From Strigamia acuminata (Eukaryota; Arthropoda; Chilopoda; Geophilomorpha; Linotaeniidae), in assembly GCA_949358305.1 (NCBI GenBank), contig OX442315.1, positions 10,444,427 through 10,508,426 of the forward strand: 64,000 bases of DNA. The letters run 5' to 3'. Every line of letters begins with the position of its first letter. The first letter of the stretch is position 1. Below are positions 55,149 through 64,000 of this stretch, piece after piece. A program made the translations under genes and the position numbers. The notes beneath the pieces are model-generated. The model worked only from the letters and a program-made list of their open reading frames with translations, was not told the origin of the DNA and did no database searches.

Positions 55149-56850
55149 CACCCATCATACATGCCTAAATAAAACAAGCTTATTTTGCAAACTTTTGTAA
55201 ATTTTTAAGCAAAATTATATAAAATTACATAAAAAATTCTACAAAGTTTTATGCAAAATTATATAAAAATTTCTTTTTTTCTTTTTAGTAGTATATTTTT
55301 TAAAAATTTAATGGACTAGTAGATGAAGTGGGGCGCAGAAGATTGCCTTGCTTAAAAAATGGGGCGCGATGCTAAAAAGTTTGGGAACCCCTGACTTATC
55401 ATATAATTTGTTTTCTAACACAGAGTGCTATCGATTTCGATGTTTCATTCATAAATGACAAGGAAGGAACAAAAACGCCGATTGCGACCATATTTGGAGA
55501 CTGCACTCAAGTCAAATATGGTAAAATTGACTACATTTTATATTAATAATAAAGTAGTTATATAATATCATCATTAGATGAAGTGCAATACAATGTAGCA
55601 ACTGGGTATGTTTGCGTCTTGCAATATATTCAAGATAGAGGATGCAATTCACATTCGAAAGTAGATCTATTATTCGTATTAAACTGTTAATCAACTAGAT
55701 GGCATAGTATTTTTTTTTAATTTTTAATTTTAGATTTTCTTAATGGCAACAGAGAATCGAATGGATTTTACCACTTACATGATTCATCCGCATAATTCAT
55801 GGATACACGTCATTTTTACGAGGCAATCTGTAAGTTTCACTTTTTCAATCAAATATTAGTTCTACAAAATTGATGAACAATCAAGATGGTGCTTGTTAGG
55901 CTATTGCCTCATGGCCAGAGGAGGACCGTGGGGCATTTGGACATCATTCACGATTAGAAACAACACAAGAGAACACACAGTTTGGATTGATATAATCTTT
56001 ATTGGTAGTTGTCTATGGGTTGCGCGTTCACCGTGTTATCGCCTTGGTCACTGGGTTGCCTTGCAGCAACCCAGCCCAGTCGAACCGCTGACAACGTGGT
56101 CGAGGACCACATGGGCAGCTTGGTCGGTTGCTTTTACTTGCCGTGCATTGCAGCACGGCCAACGAGTGATTTCGGACTTGAGAGTGATCACGCCTCTGAT
56201 TGCAACCACAACCTCTTACGTTTAGCTAATTTTTCAGATAAATAGTGTGCATCAAAATATTATGAATCATTAGCAAACATTAACAATGTTATATTTACTT
56301 ACAGTTTGCACGGCTTAAAACCCCAACAAAACTTTGTCTAGACATGGAAGAATTCAGAAAATGTGAGGACGACTGTCTAATGAAAGACAGACAAATCATT
56401 TCATGCAGGTTTAAAGATATAATTTTTTTTTTGCATTATGATTTCATTTTATTTATCACCATCAGTTTACCATTTATAAACAACTCGTCGTTGCCTTCTT
56501 GCACCAATTCTACCTCGGCTAAACGAGTTATCAAATCTTACCTGAAGGATGTTTTGAAAACCAATTGTGGGTGTCATCCTCCGTGTCAACACACTGTGTA
56601 CATCCCTCACGTGGAGTATGATCAAACATTCCAATCATTCATTGATAAATCTCTTCTATTTGCACGTTATGAATTGGAAAGTAATTTCCGAGAAGTATTC
56701 AAAGAGGAACTGGTTCTACCATTTGAAAATCTTGTCTGCGATATTGGATCTATTCTTGGATTCTTTCTGGGATTATCGGTTTTCTCTCTCTTGAATCATG
56801 TTTCCAACATTTCCTCTTTTCTCAACGTACGTCGCAAAAATATAAAATAA

Positions 56851-58183
56851 AAACCACTAATTATTAATGATTTTTCACCAATTATAAAACTTGCACAATC
56901 TTTTCTACAGCGAAATCTGTATATGAAAGTAACTCCTCACTTTTTACTCTAAATTGTAGGCTTATTAGTGGTCGCTTTACACAGGTTTCAAAGTTTTACT
57001 TTTTGACATTTTTGTTAGAATTAGTTATTATGTGTAGCTTTGATTTTAAACCATTGAAGAAAATTACACTCAATACTTATTATAACTTATTTATACAAGT
57101 AGTATAGTTAAAATGTATGAGATATGGTATATCCAAGCATTACTTATTAATTACGAGGTTTAATTTTTAAATTAAATTAGAGATCCAAACATTTCATTTG
57201 TTATTTTATTTCGTCAAAACATCTTAAACAAATGACACGTCGTGCAGTGAAGCCTGATATGTTTGTGTGTTGGAATTGTACGGATGCTGTCGGATTGAAG
57301 TTGGATGCATTTGGACTGGAGTCACGAAACGACCATGTTGAACAGGAATATTTGCATGCATGTTGTTTATTAGAAAAATAGGTGGCACTGCTTTAACAGC
57401 GTCACAAAATAGAACAATGGTCAAGGATGAACAATGGAGTGCGAGACACTCCAAAGCCCAACTCCAAAATCTCCCTTGCTGATCTGGATGACCAAGCTGG
57501 CAATTTAGGATGGGTCGCAGCTCGCAACAATTTAAACAAACAGAAATGCATCTTTGGAACACTCGCAATCCGACTACTTTTTATTTGCGGCGAGTTTATT
57601 GCTCATATTCAGTGCATCTTGTAAAGTTTCTGCAGTGAATGCAAACGACTATTTAGAGATATTTCAATAAGAGCTTTTGTCGTACTAAAAAATTGCCAGC
57701 TAAGGCCATCGTTTCAATTAGGTGCCTTGGTAACTGCCTTCACATAAATTTACAAAAACACCCACATCCTCAAAAACAAAAAGACATAAAATAGAAAATG
57801 CACATAAAATACAAAATGCACATAAGATACAAAATGCACATAAAATACAAAATGCACATAAAATAGAAATGGCGTATAAAGTTTTTTTAAAAAAATATAA
57901 AATGCACGGAAAATGAGACATTCAATAGCCGATGTTATACTGCAGCAACAGTATATTTTTACACAAATTTTACTACCGCCATTAAAAACGTAAAATTCAA
58001 ACGGTAAACTATTAAAACTTCCGACATTGTTGCCAAGACGATATAAACATATTAAAGTTTCATAACAATTTCTTTAGAAATACCTAAACTGTGTTTCCAC
58101 TTCGAACAGAATGGAAGCGAAGAACACCAATACGAAATATTAATAATTAATCATATTGGCACATCGGAAAAATTTCCCACGTT
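56851..58183. other. Spacer between genes D and E
   Basis: It parallels the C-D spacer without the MITE at 43997. The conserved block lies at 57465-57665 and an 18-bp minisatellite (ACATAAAATACAAAATGC, about five copies) at 57783-57870. An extra 180-bp stretch at 57250-57430 is absent from the C-D spacer. No independent gene is supported. Confidence 0.5.
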
Positions 58184-59392
58184 ATGGCACCGACACACAT
58201 ACATCACAAAAATGTGCGAAAAATGAAAAGAATGATCGCAGAACAGATAGAAATGGACTTTGAAGTTCCCCATTTACTCCCTCAATTCCCTCAAATCCGC
58301 AAGAACAAATATGGTCATTTTTATTCCGTCATTTGGCGTTTAATCACTGCGTTAATCGTGTCAATGTTCATCTACCAGACAATTGACCGGATCAAATACT
58401 ACGCTTCATCTCCAGTCAAAGTTTCTGCCGTTATGAATGAAAACGACGATTTTCCAGGAATACTTATCGGTATCTTTGGTTTCAACACTGTAGAGGGTGC
58501 CATGTATTTTGATTCAGTAAGAAAAGCATCTCCTCATGGTAGAAAATAAAAAATAATGGGAAAACAAATGTTAATACTAATATCTTTTAAATTGTCTACA
58601 CAAAAAAGCTGAAACTTGCAGCGACGCAACTCCAAGCTTTGTTATGGATGAAAAAAGAAACATTAGCTCAGATTGGAATAATTCAGGAATAAGGCCAGCA
58701 ATAAGTAACATAACCATATCTTATATCAAGGTAAACAATAATTTGTGACTTAATATGAACTTGTATTGAGAAGAATTTAATGCAGGGTTCGAAATGTTCT
58801 CGTGAAAATTTTCAAAGCAATCTAAATATTGAAGAAATGAACTTTCTGCTCGGAAGTGAAATGCAAATAACAAGTGGCAAGTATTATTATTGTCAAAAAT
58901 TTAACAAGTATTTCAAAAAAGTTTTTTAATTCCTAAATTATCAGACCAAAAAATACCCGTTGATTGCCAAGCAAAAATTATCATTCAGCACAAAAAGTAT
59001 CCAGGTGTAATAGAAAGAAGCGATGCGGAGTTTATAATGGTAATTGCATGGGGCTCGGGGCTCGGGGCTGAGTTTTTTTTACAAAATATTTTATTCCGTT
59101 GCTAAATGGTAAAAGGTCAACTTACAACCAAAGAATAAAAAAAATAAATTTATTGGCTCCTCGATGTTACGCATCTCATCAGTTTTGAAGCATTCTGAAT
59201 TCTTGTTCACAATTAAAAGAGTAAGTCTTAGTAACTTACAACTAGCAGATAAGAAAAAGATCATTATCTTTGGTTTCAGTACAAATTTCTGAATAGAAGA
59301 GGTAATCCTTGTGCAGAAGATGATGAAGAGCAAGAATGCCATCAATCATGTTTCTATAAAACTATATCAACTAAAGTAAATCCTACATGCAA
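58184..59392 (+). CDS. Gene E: first six exons of a DEG/ENaC family member, truncated
   Basis: Exons 58184-58538, 58609-58730, 58786-58876 (GC donor, AGTG/GCAAGT), 58945-59039, 59116-59220 and 59280-59392 are in frame with family phases 1,0,1,0,0,2 and encode about 293 residues. TM1a follows RKNKYGHFYS in exon 1. Exon 6 encodes PCAEDDEEQECHQSC. Exon 4 is 15 bases shorter than in the other genes. Exon 7, with TM2, is not found by 61034; dispersed repeats begin soon after and a MULE gene follows. The rest may lie beyond the window, displaced by the insertion, or be lost. Alone it cannot form a channel. Confidence 0.75.
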
Positions 59393-61034
59393 GTTAGTGT
59401 AATGTTCTATTTATGTTATTACGGTATTATTATTTTATTATTATTATTACGTATTTAAATAGAAGTATAAATTATTATTATTACCGTATTATTATTTTAT
59501 TGTTTATACTCTGAAGGAGTAGGAAGAGGGAAATACAGTGAGACTGGATAGAAAATAATTTCAGAGTAAATTATAGCTGACTGATTAATAAGTAGATGCT
59601 TTTTGGGTACACCACACCAGCAACTGACCCGTCACACACAAGGAGGTAATCCCCATGGGTGACATGGTTGGTATGCTTGCTGTACGCTTGCTGTTCAGCC
59701 CATGCGGCCGCTCATGAAGGCTGTGGTGGATCGATCATCTGAGTGTCACTGTGGTGAACAGGGAGGAAGGTGGAGCAGCGCAGACGATTATTGCTCTCGC
59801 TGGCATCCACAGACAACTCTTAAGATGGAAACACAAGGGAGCCGGTAAGATTTAAAAGCTTGCTTTTACTTGAAAAAGCGGCTAAAAACTCGCCCACTTG
59901 AGCAATCACAAGCTTGCGTTTTTGAAATTAAGCAGGCCGTTAGGAGAGTCCTAGTGTGGAGGCACTGTTTAGCACTGCATGAAATTGGAACTTTCCATAA
60001 TGAAAAGTCATGAAAATTTGTTGTGAAAAGTTTAACTTTATAATGTGTGGTAAGTTATTGTGAAAGATTAATTGGAAAGCTAGCTTTACCAACATGAAAA
60101 GATGTTGTAAATGTTTATGGTGAAAAGTTAGGTAAATATGAAGTTATAAAGTTATGTAAACAACACTCACGAATGGGGTGCAAAATTTTGAGTGTTAGCT
60201 AACACTCACAACAAAGTTTGTATTGATGGGTGTTATTTAACACCCATTTATTTTAATGGGTGTTATTTAACACCCATTTATTTTGATGGGTGTTTTTCCA
60301 AAAATTATGAAACCAAGGTCATTGGAAAGAGTAACTGAATTGTTGTCATTTAATTTAAAGACCGGCCTTTGCTTTTGGCCTATTATGCTTGAAGAATTAA
60401 ATCAATTATATCATTTGAAGCAACTTAAATAGAAAAGTTGCTAAAGATTCTTTCATTTTCCATTTTAAGTTTGCAATTTAAACAATCATGCACCAGGGTA
60501 ATTGAGGTGTGTTTAGATATTCACCTCCATATGAAATTGTATCAAATTTTCAACCAAGGCATTGAATTCTTTCTGCCTTCTCTGATGCTAATAAATGCAT
60601 TAAAATGCATTTTATTGTGACTTTAGATTAAAATTGAATAAATTGTGATTTCATCACAATTGATTGTTCAAAATGGCGGGTGATGATGGGTGATGGCTGC
60701 ATTAGGGCCAAATTTTATGGCCGCATTGTCGTTTGGGTTTGTTTTGGGTTTTTCATTTTTTTGGATTTTTGAATTTAATCTATTAAAGTATTTGGAAAGC
60801 TATAAAAACTATACTTTTTTTTTTCTAGTAAAGACATTCTAACCATTAACTTTCGCAGTGGCTATTTCTACTGATATTTCAGTGGAAACAGTGCACAGGC
60901 TATTTCTACTGATATTTCTCCTGTGTACAATACGTATAAATTAATGATACGTATCGTACACGTTTGAAAAGTGTATACCGGTATATAAACAATGTATTTA
61001 TTGAATCAAATCACTTGTCCACTGCATTCCAACC
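59393..61034. other. Repeat-rich spacer before the MULE gene
   Basis: TTATTATTATTTTATT runs and a near-duplicate lie at 59425-59510. 59600-59820 matches the dispersed repeat in intron 6 of gene D. 59825-59940 is an end fragment of the GGAAACACAAG MITE family. Palindromic GGGTGTTATTTAACACCC occurs twice at 60225-60275 with half copies either side. TATATAAAC at about 60981 is a candidate TATA-like site for the downstream gene. Confidence 0.45.
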
Positions 61035-64000
61035 ATGCGTCTGCAAGATTCTTTCAAAACTTGGGAGGAATGTTTCAAAGCCCATATTAATTATTGTGAC
61101 AGCACTTTCGCACCGTTATTTGTAATTTTGCGGAGTCAGTCGAGTGAATTGTTCAACAAACGCTCTAAGAAGGCTCAAATTTCGAATCTTGATAACAAAT
61201 ACTATTATGTCAAGTATTGTTGCGTTCATTTTGGCGAGTACACTAGCAAATCAACAGGAGTTCGAGATTCGTCCACGATGAAATCAAACTGCACCGCACA
61301 CATCCAATATTCATTTCGAATTAAATTAAATGAGTATTTAGTCTCCAGCTTTTGTGACGAACATAACCATTCTTGCCTTCCTGATGATTACAACAAATAT
61401 CCGTTTAAACGAGCAATTAGGCAAGCCACTGCTGAGAAGAAGGATTACTTTAAATTGCTTTTATCATTAGACAGCAATCCAAAACTTTTACTCGCTTTCA
61501 TCCAGAACGAAACCAAAAATTACGAAATTACGAAATCATTGAACAATTTGAAACAAACAAACACGACCAATTCATCAAATTCTGCTCAATTACTACTCGA
61601 CGAATTTGAAGCAGATAGAACGAACGATCCAGATATGAGTATCGAATTTAGTTTAGATGCGCAGGATGGACTTGAATTTTGCTTCTGGCAAACCTCGAAA
61701 ATGAAAGCTGTATTTCACCAGTATCCTGAACATATTCTTATGGATGCCACATACAGTTTAAATAATTCGCGAATGCCATTGTATATCATAATGGTTGTCG
61801 ATGGCAACAATTCTACACGTGTTGCTGCACTTTGTCTTGTAAAACTCGAAACCAAATCCATGATCCAACGATTTATCGACGTATTTAAAAAAATTAACTC
61901 GAATAGCCAGCACATTCAATCGATAATGATTGACAAAGATATTACCGAGCTCAGTGTTCTTGAATCTGCATTTCCACAAGCCCAAATTGAAATTTGTTTA
62001 TTTCATGTTTTGAAAGCTGTACGGAAATACATTTCTGATTTACGAATGAACCGTATTGCTGACCAAAATGCCCGACATCTTTTCCAACGTTTAGCATACA
62101 GCAATACCGAAGATATTTTCAATGAACTCCAAACCGAATTTGATTCCGATGTTTCTTTAGCCGCATACCCCAAATTCAAACAGTATTTTAAAGACAACTG
62201 GTCTCCGATAAAAGAGAAGTGGGTCAAGTGTTTTAGGAACACACACTTCAATTTGGGCGATACGACAAATAATAGGCTCGAATCGTTTAACCACAAAATC
62301 AAGACAATCGTTCATCAAAATTCTCCACTGCATCGATTTTACCAATCACTTCGATTACTTCTAAAAAGCACTGATGATATTCATGACCATGCTAAATTTA
62401 ACGCGCGCATCAAGAAACAGTTTTACGCAAAAACGGGAGATATTTCAATCGACGATACAATTGCGAAAATCTTTGCATGTGTTCCTAAAAAAAATGCAAA
62501 TATTATCGTAGAGCAACTTAAGTTTGCTTCGGTCAACGATGTAGCTATTACAGCAATCGAAGGAGATTCGTATTTGGTAAAGTTTGAAATTTATTCTCAT
62601 TCTCGCATAGCATCAATGTTAAAATGCGCATGCCAATTTTTTCGAACGCGCCACCTTCCGTGCAAACACATGTTCGCTGTGCGAAAGTTTTTGCAGCTGT
62701 CATTGTTTGAAGAAACAATGATTTCTGCTCGTTATAATAAGGATAATTGGATTGGTCAACCATCATCATCTTTCTCTGGCTCGGTTGTGTTAAAAGAAAG
62801 TATGCCCTCTACGAAATGTTTGACTAATTGTGAAAAATACACAGATATTATGTGTGATTTGAAGAAGTTGGCCGATGTTGTGTCCTTAATGGGTGTTAAG
62901 GAATATTTTAGAATGAAACAAATAATTGCGGATATCACGAAACGATTTGCAAGCAATATCCCATTCGTCATTGTCGATGCCACAAAAACGCCAATCGAAC
63001 CGTCCTCGACTTTCGATTTTCCTCCAGTTGCCACAAAAACGCCAACCGAACGTTCCTCGACTTTCGATTTTCCTCCAGTTGCCACAAAAACGCCAACCGA
63101 ACGTTCCTCGACTTCCGATTTTCTTCCAGTTGCCACAAAAACGCCAACCGATCTGTCCTCGACTTTCGATTTTCCTCCAGTTGCCACAAAAACGCCAACC
63201 GATCCGTCCTCGAATCTCGATTTGCATCCAGTTGCCCCAAAAACGCCAACCGAACGTTCCTCGACTTCCGATTTTCTTCCAGTTGCCACAAAAACGCCAA
63301 CCGATCCGTTCTCGAATCTCGATTTGCATCCAGTTGCCAAAGAAACGCCAATTGAACCGTCCTCGAATCTCGATTTGCATCCAGTTGCCAAAGAAACGCC
63401 AATTGAACCGTCCTCGAATCTCGATTTGCATTCAGTTGCCAAAGAAACGCCAATTGAACCGTCCTCGAATCTCGATTTGCATCCAGTTGCTGCAGAAGCG
63501 CTTGCTGAAATTCACTTGACTTGCGATTTGCGTCAACGGATAAAGCCTCCACTCGTTTTAAAAATCCGGGGTAGACCAAAAGGGAGTTGTAATACGGTAA
63601 TTGGGTCGAAACGAAAGCATGATAAACCATCTTCGCTAAAGGAAAAAAAAAGAAAGCTGGAAAACCAGAATTTAGACCCAATAACCCCAAATACTGACGA
63701 ACAGTGTATTCCTTCGACCCAGATTTGCCTTTCAGATGAGATTGAGGATTTTGCATTTTCTTGCCGTTCTGAAGATGAATGGATCGCAATTCCAACATGT
63801 CTCACCATTCATGACCGAAATCAAATTCTCCAGCATAATTGGTTAAATCATTCGATTTTGAACCATGCTTCTCTTCTTTTGGCACAACAATATCCCGAAA
63901 TTGTTGGTCTTGTAAATTTGGACAAATTCGGAACGGCTACAGATCCATTGTACATTCCATTTATTATTGACGTGCTTCCAGAAAGGGGAATTTTCGTTCA
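61035..64000 (+). CDS. MULE-type transposase with SWIM finger, 17-aa repeats, AT-hook and Ulp1-like start (partial)
   Basis: Open for 988 codons with no intron, running off the window. The N-terminus has a Cys/His WRKY-FLYWCH/FAR1-like region (YCCVHFG near 61, then HNHSC). The MULE core has acidic residues in ILMDATYS (Asp near 236), MIDKDITEL (near 298, followed by CLFHVLKA) and TNNRLESFNHKIK (Glu near 416). A SWIM finger, CAC...LPCKH, lies near 530-545. Ten 17-aa repeats built on VATKTPTERSSTFDFPP plus a worn eleventh span about 648-835. RGRPKGS near 845 is an AT-hook. The visible end, from about 936 (NWLNHSILNHASLLLAQQYP), resembles the start of Ulp1-like cysteine protease domains found in some MULE-derived proteins; its catalytic residues would lie beyond the window. 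It may be an autonomous transposon or a domesticated gene. Minus-strand frames over the repeats are shadows. Confidence 0.85.
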   Translation, partial: MRLQDSFKTWEECFKAHINYCDSTFAPLFVILRSQSSELFNKRSKKAQISNLDNKYYYVKYCCVHFGEYTSKSTGVRDSSTMKSNCTAHIQYSFRIKLNEYLVSSFCDEHNHSCLPDDYNKYPFKRAIRQATAEKKDYFKLLLSLDSNPKLLLAFIQNETKNYEITKSLNNLKQTNTTNSSNSAQLLLDEFEADRTNDPDMSIEFSLDAQDGLEFCFWQTSKMKAVFHQYPEHILMDATYSLNNSRMPLYIIMVVDGNNSTRVAALCLVKLETKSMIQRFIDVFKKINSNSQHIQSIMIDKDITELSVLESAFPQAQIEICLFHVLKAVRKYISDLRMNRIADQNARHLFQRLAYSNTEDIFNELQTEFDSDVSLAAYPKFKQYFKDNWSPIKEKWVKCFRNTHFNLGDTTNNRLESFNHKIKTIVHQNSPLHRFYQSLRLLLKSTDDIHDHAKFNARIKKQFYAKTGDISIDDTIAKIFACVPKKNANIIVEQLKFASVNDVAITAIEGDSYLVKFEIYSHSRIASMLKCACQFFRTRHLPCKHMFAVRKFLQLSLFEETMISARYNKDNWIGQPSSSFSGSVVLKESMPSTKCLTNCEKYTDIMCDLKKLADVVSLMGVKEYFRMKQIIADITKRFASNIPFVIVDATKTPIEPSSTFDFPPVATKTPTERSSTFDFPPVATKTPTERSSTSDFLPVATKTPTDLSSTFDFPPVATKTPTDPSSNLDLHPVAPKTPTERSSTSDFLPVATKTPTDPFSNLDLHPVAKETPIEPSSNLDLHPVAKETPIEPSSNLDLHSVAKETPIEPSSNLDLHPVAAEALAEIHLTCDLRQRIKPPLVLKIRGRPKGSCNTVIGSKRKHDKPSSLKEKKRKLENQNLDPITPNTDEQCIPSTQICLSDEIEDFAFSCRSEDEWIAIPTCLTIHDRNQILQHNWLNHSILNHASLLLAQQYPEIVGLVNLDKFGTATDPLYIPFIIDVLPERGIFV
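62976..63540 (+). repeat. 51-bp coding repeat array, 10-11 units
   Basis: Units begin GTTGCCACAAAAACGCCAAC and encode 17 residues each. Three subtypes alternate (ending DFPP, DFLP and LDLHP), suggesting block duplications. All units keep the reading frame, and the lack of stops creates long shadow frames on the other strand. Confidence 0.9.

Larger units (their letters stand above)
49196..55393. mobile_element. hAT-type element split by a BEL/Pao retrotransposon
   Basis: CAGGGTTTCCCAAACGG at the left and AAGTTTGGGAACCCCTG at the right, flanked by the 8-bp duplication ACTTATCA (49188-49195 and 55394-55401). Its own sequence is only about 310 bp (49196-49264 and 55154-55393) with GGGGCGC motifs and no transposase. 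It lies in intron 7 of gene D. The BEL/Pao element inserted into it later. Confidence 0.9.
45202..56850 (+). pseudogene. Gene D: two-module DEG/ENaC gene disrupted by a MITE in exon 3
   Basis: Exons are 45202-45556, 45622-45743, 45805-46409 (contains the insertion), 46478-46587, 47191-47295, 47368-47489, 48331-49147, 55424-55520, 55578-55660, 55734-55829, 56305-56408, 56466-56850. Without the inserted 514 bp, exon 3 is 91 nt, the family length, and all twelve exons would be in frame for 828 aa. With it, the frame meets a stop six codons into the element. Exon 7 encodes CSCARGC, TM2a with filter GAS, TM1b and FPVYTTIEV; exon 12 encodes CGCHPPC and filter GLS. Exon 6 has six extra bases and a shifted donor. 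Intron 7 carries a 6.2-kb nested insertion. All other splice sites and frames are intact, so the loss looks recent. A product from 47191 onwards cannot be excluded. Confidence 0.85.

Noticed and set aside
57224-57568. Minus-strand 114-codon open frame before gene E
   Set aside because: The first half has no counterpart in the C-D spacer, and the conserved half is better described as a duplicated block of unknown nature.
62968-63798. Long minus-strand open frames (276, 228 and 181 codons) over the right end
   Set aside because: They are antisense shadows of the in-frame 51-bp repeats of the MULE gene and carry no domain.

Overview
This window is eukaryotic and most likely from an arthropod. 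It is AT-rich, its genes have many small introns (often 55-75 bp, GT-AG), and it carries a BEL/Pao retrotransposon with the DUF1759 and DUF5641 ends common in arthropod elements, MULE, hAT, mariner-type and piggyBac-type DNA elements, a TRAF-C protein and amiloride-type (DEG/ENaC, pickpocket-like) channels. I cannot place it to species. There are no CRISPR arrays, operons, rRNAs or convincing tRNAs.

The main content is a cluster of six related DEG/ENaC genes, and their architecture is unusual. Each of the four traceable end to end (minus-strand gene M, plus-strand genes A, C and D) encodes TWO complete DEG/ENaC modules fused in one polypeptide of about 805-830 aa: TM1a - ectodomain - TM2a - 50-aa basic linker - TM1b - ectodomain - TM2b. 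I rebuilt 12 exons for each. The large exon 7 holds TM2 of the first module and TM1 of the second with no intron between them. Intron phases and exon contents of module 1 are repeated in module 2, so the gene looks like an internal duplication of a one-module ancestor. M (13049 to 5734) and A (15581 to 21725) are head to head. C (35327-43784) and D (45202-56850) are tandem copies. E (58184-59392) is a truncated start, and B (about 24690-27015) is a truncated pseudogene. D carries a 514-bp TA-flanked MITE inside coding exon 3.

At the left end is an RNase H block: a degenerate RNase H-like gene (44-664), then an intact RNase H1 catalytic-domain gene (1431-2218). The block is repeated in inverted orientation at 22367-24560. 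There the RNase H1 copy is split by a piggyBac-type MITE at a TTAA inside its coding sequence, and the degenerate paralogue is a relic. A TRAF-C-only protein gene lies at 3199-4211.

Mobile DNA fills the introns and spacers. It includes a gag-only LTR element with 5-bp target duplications (38122-40067), a complete BEL/Pao element with two identical LTRs (49265-55148) nested in a hAT-type element (49196-55393) inside intron 7 of gene D, several hAT-, mariner- and piggyBac-type MITEs with identifiable target duplications, two long foldback palindromes and several minisatellites. The right edge holds the first 988 codons of a MULE-type transposase with a SWIM zinc finger, ten or eleven 17-aa repeats, an AT-hook and the start of a probable Ulp1-like protease domain; it runs off the window.
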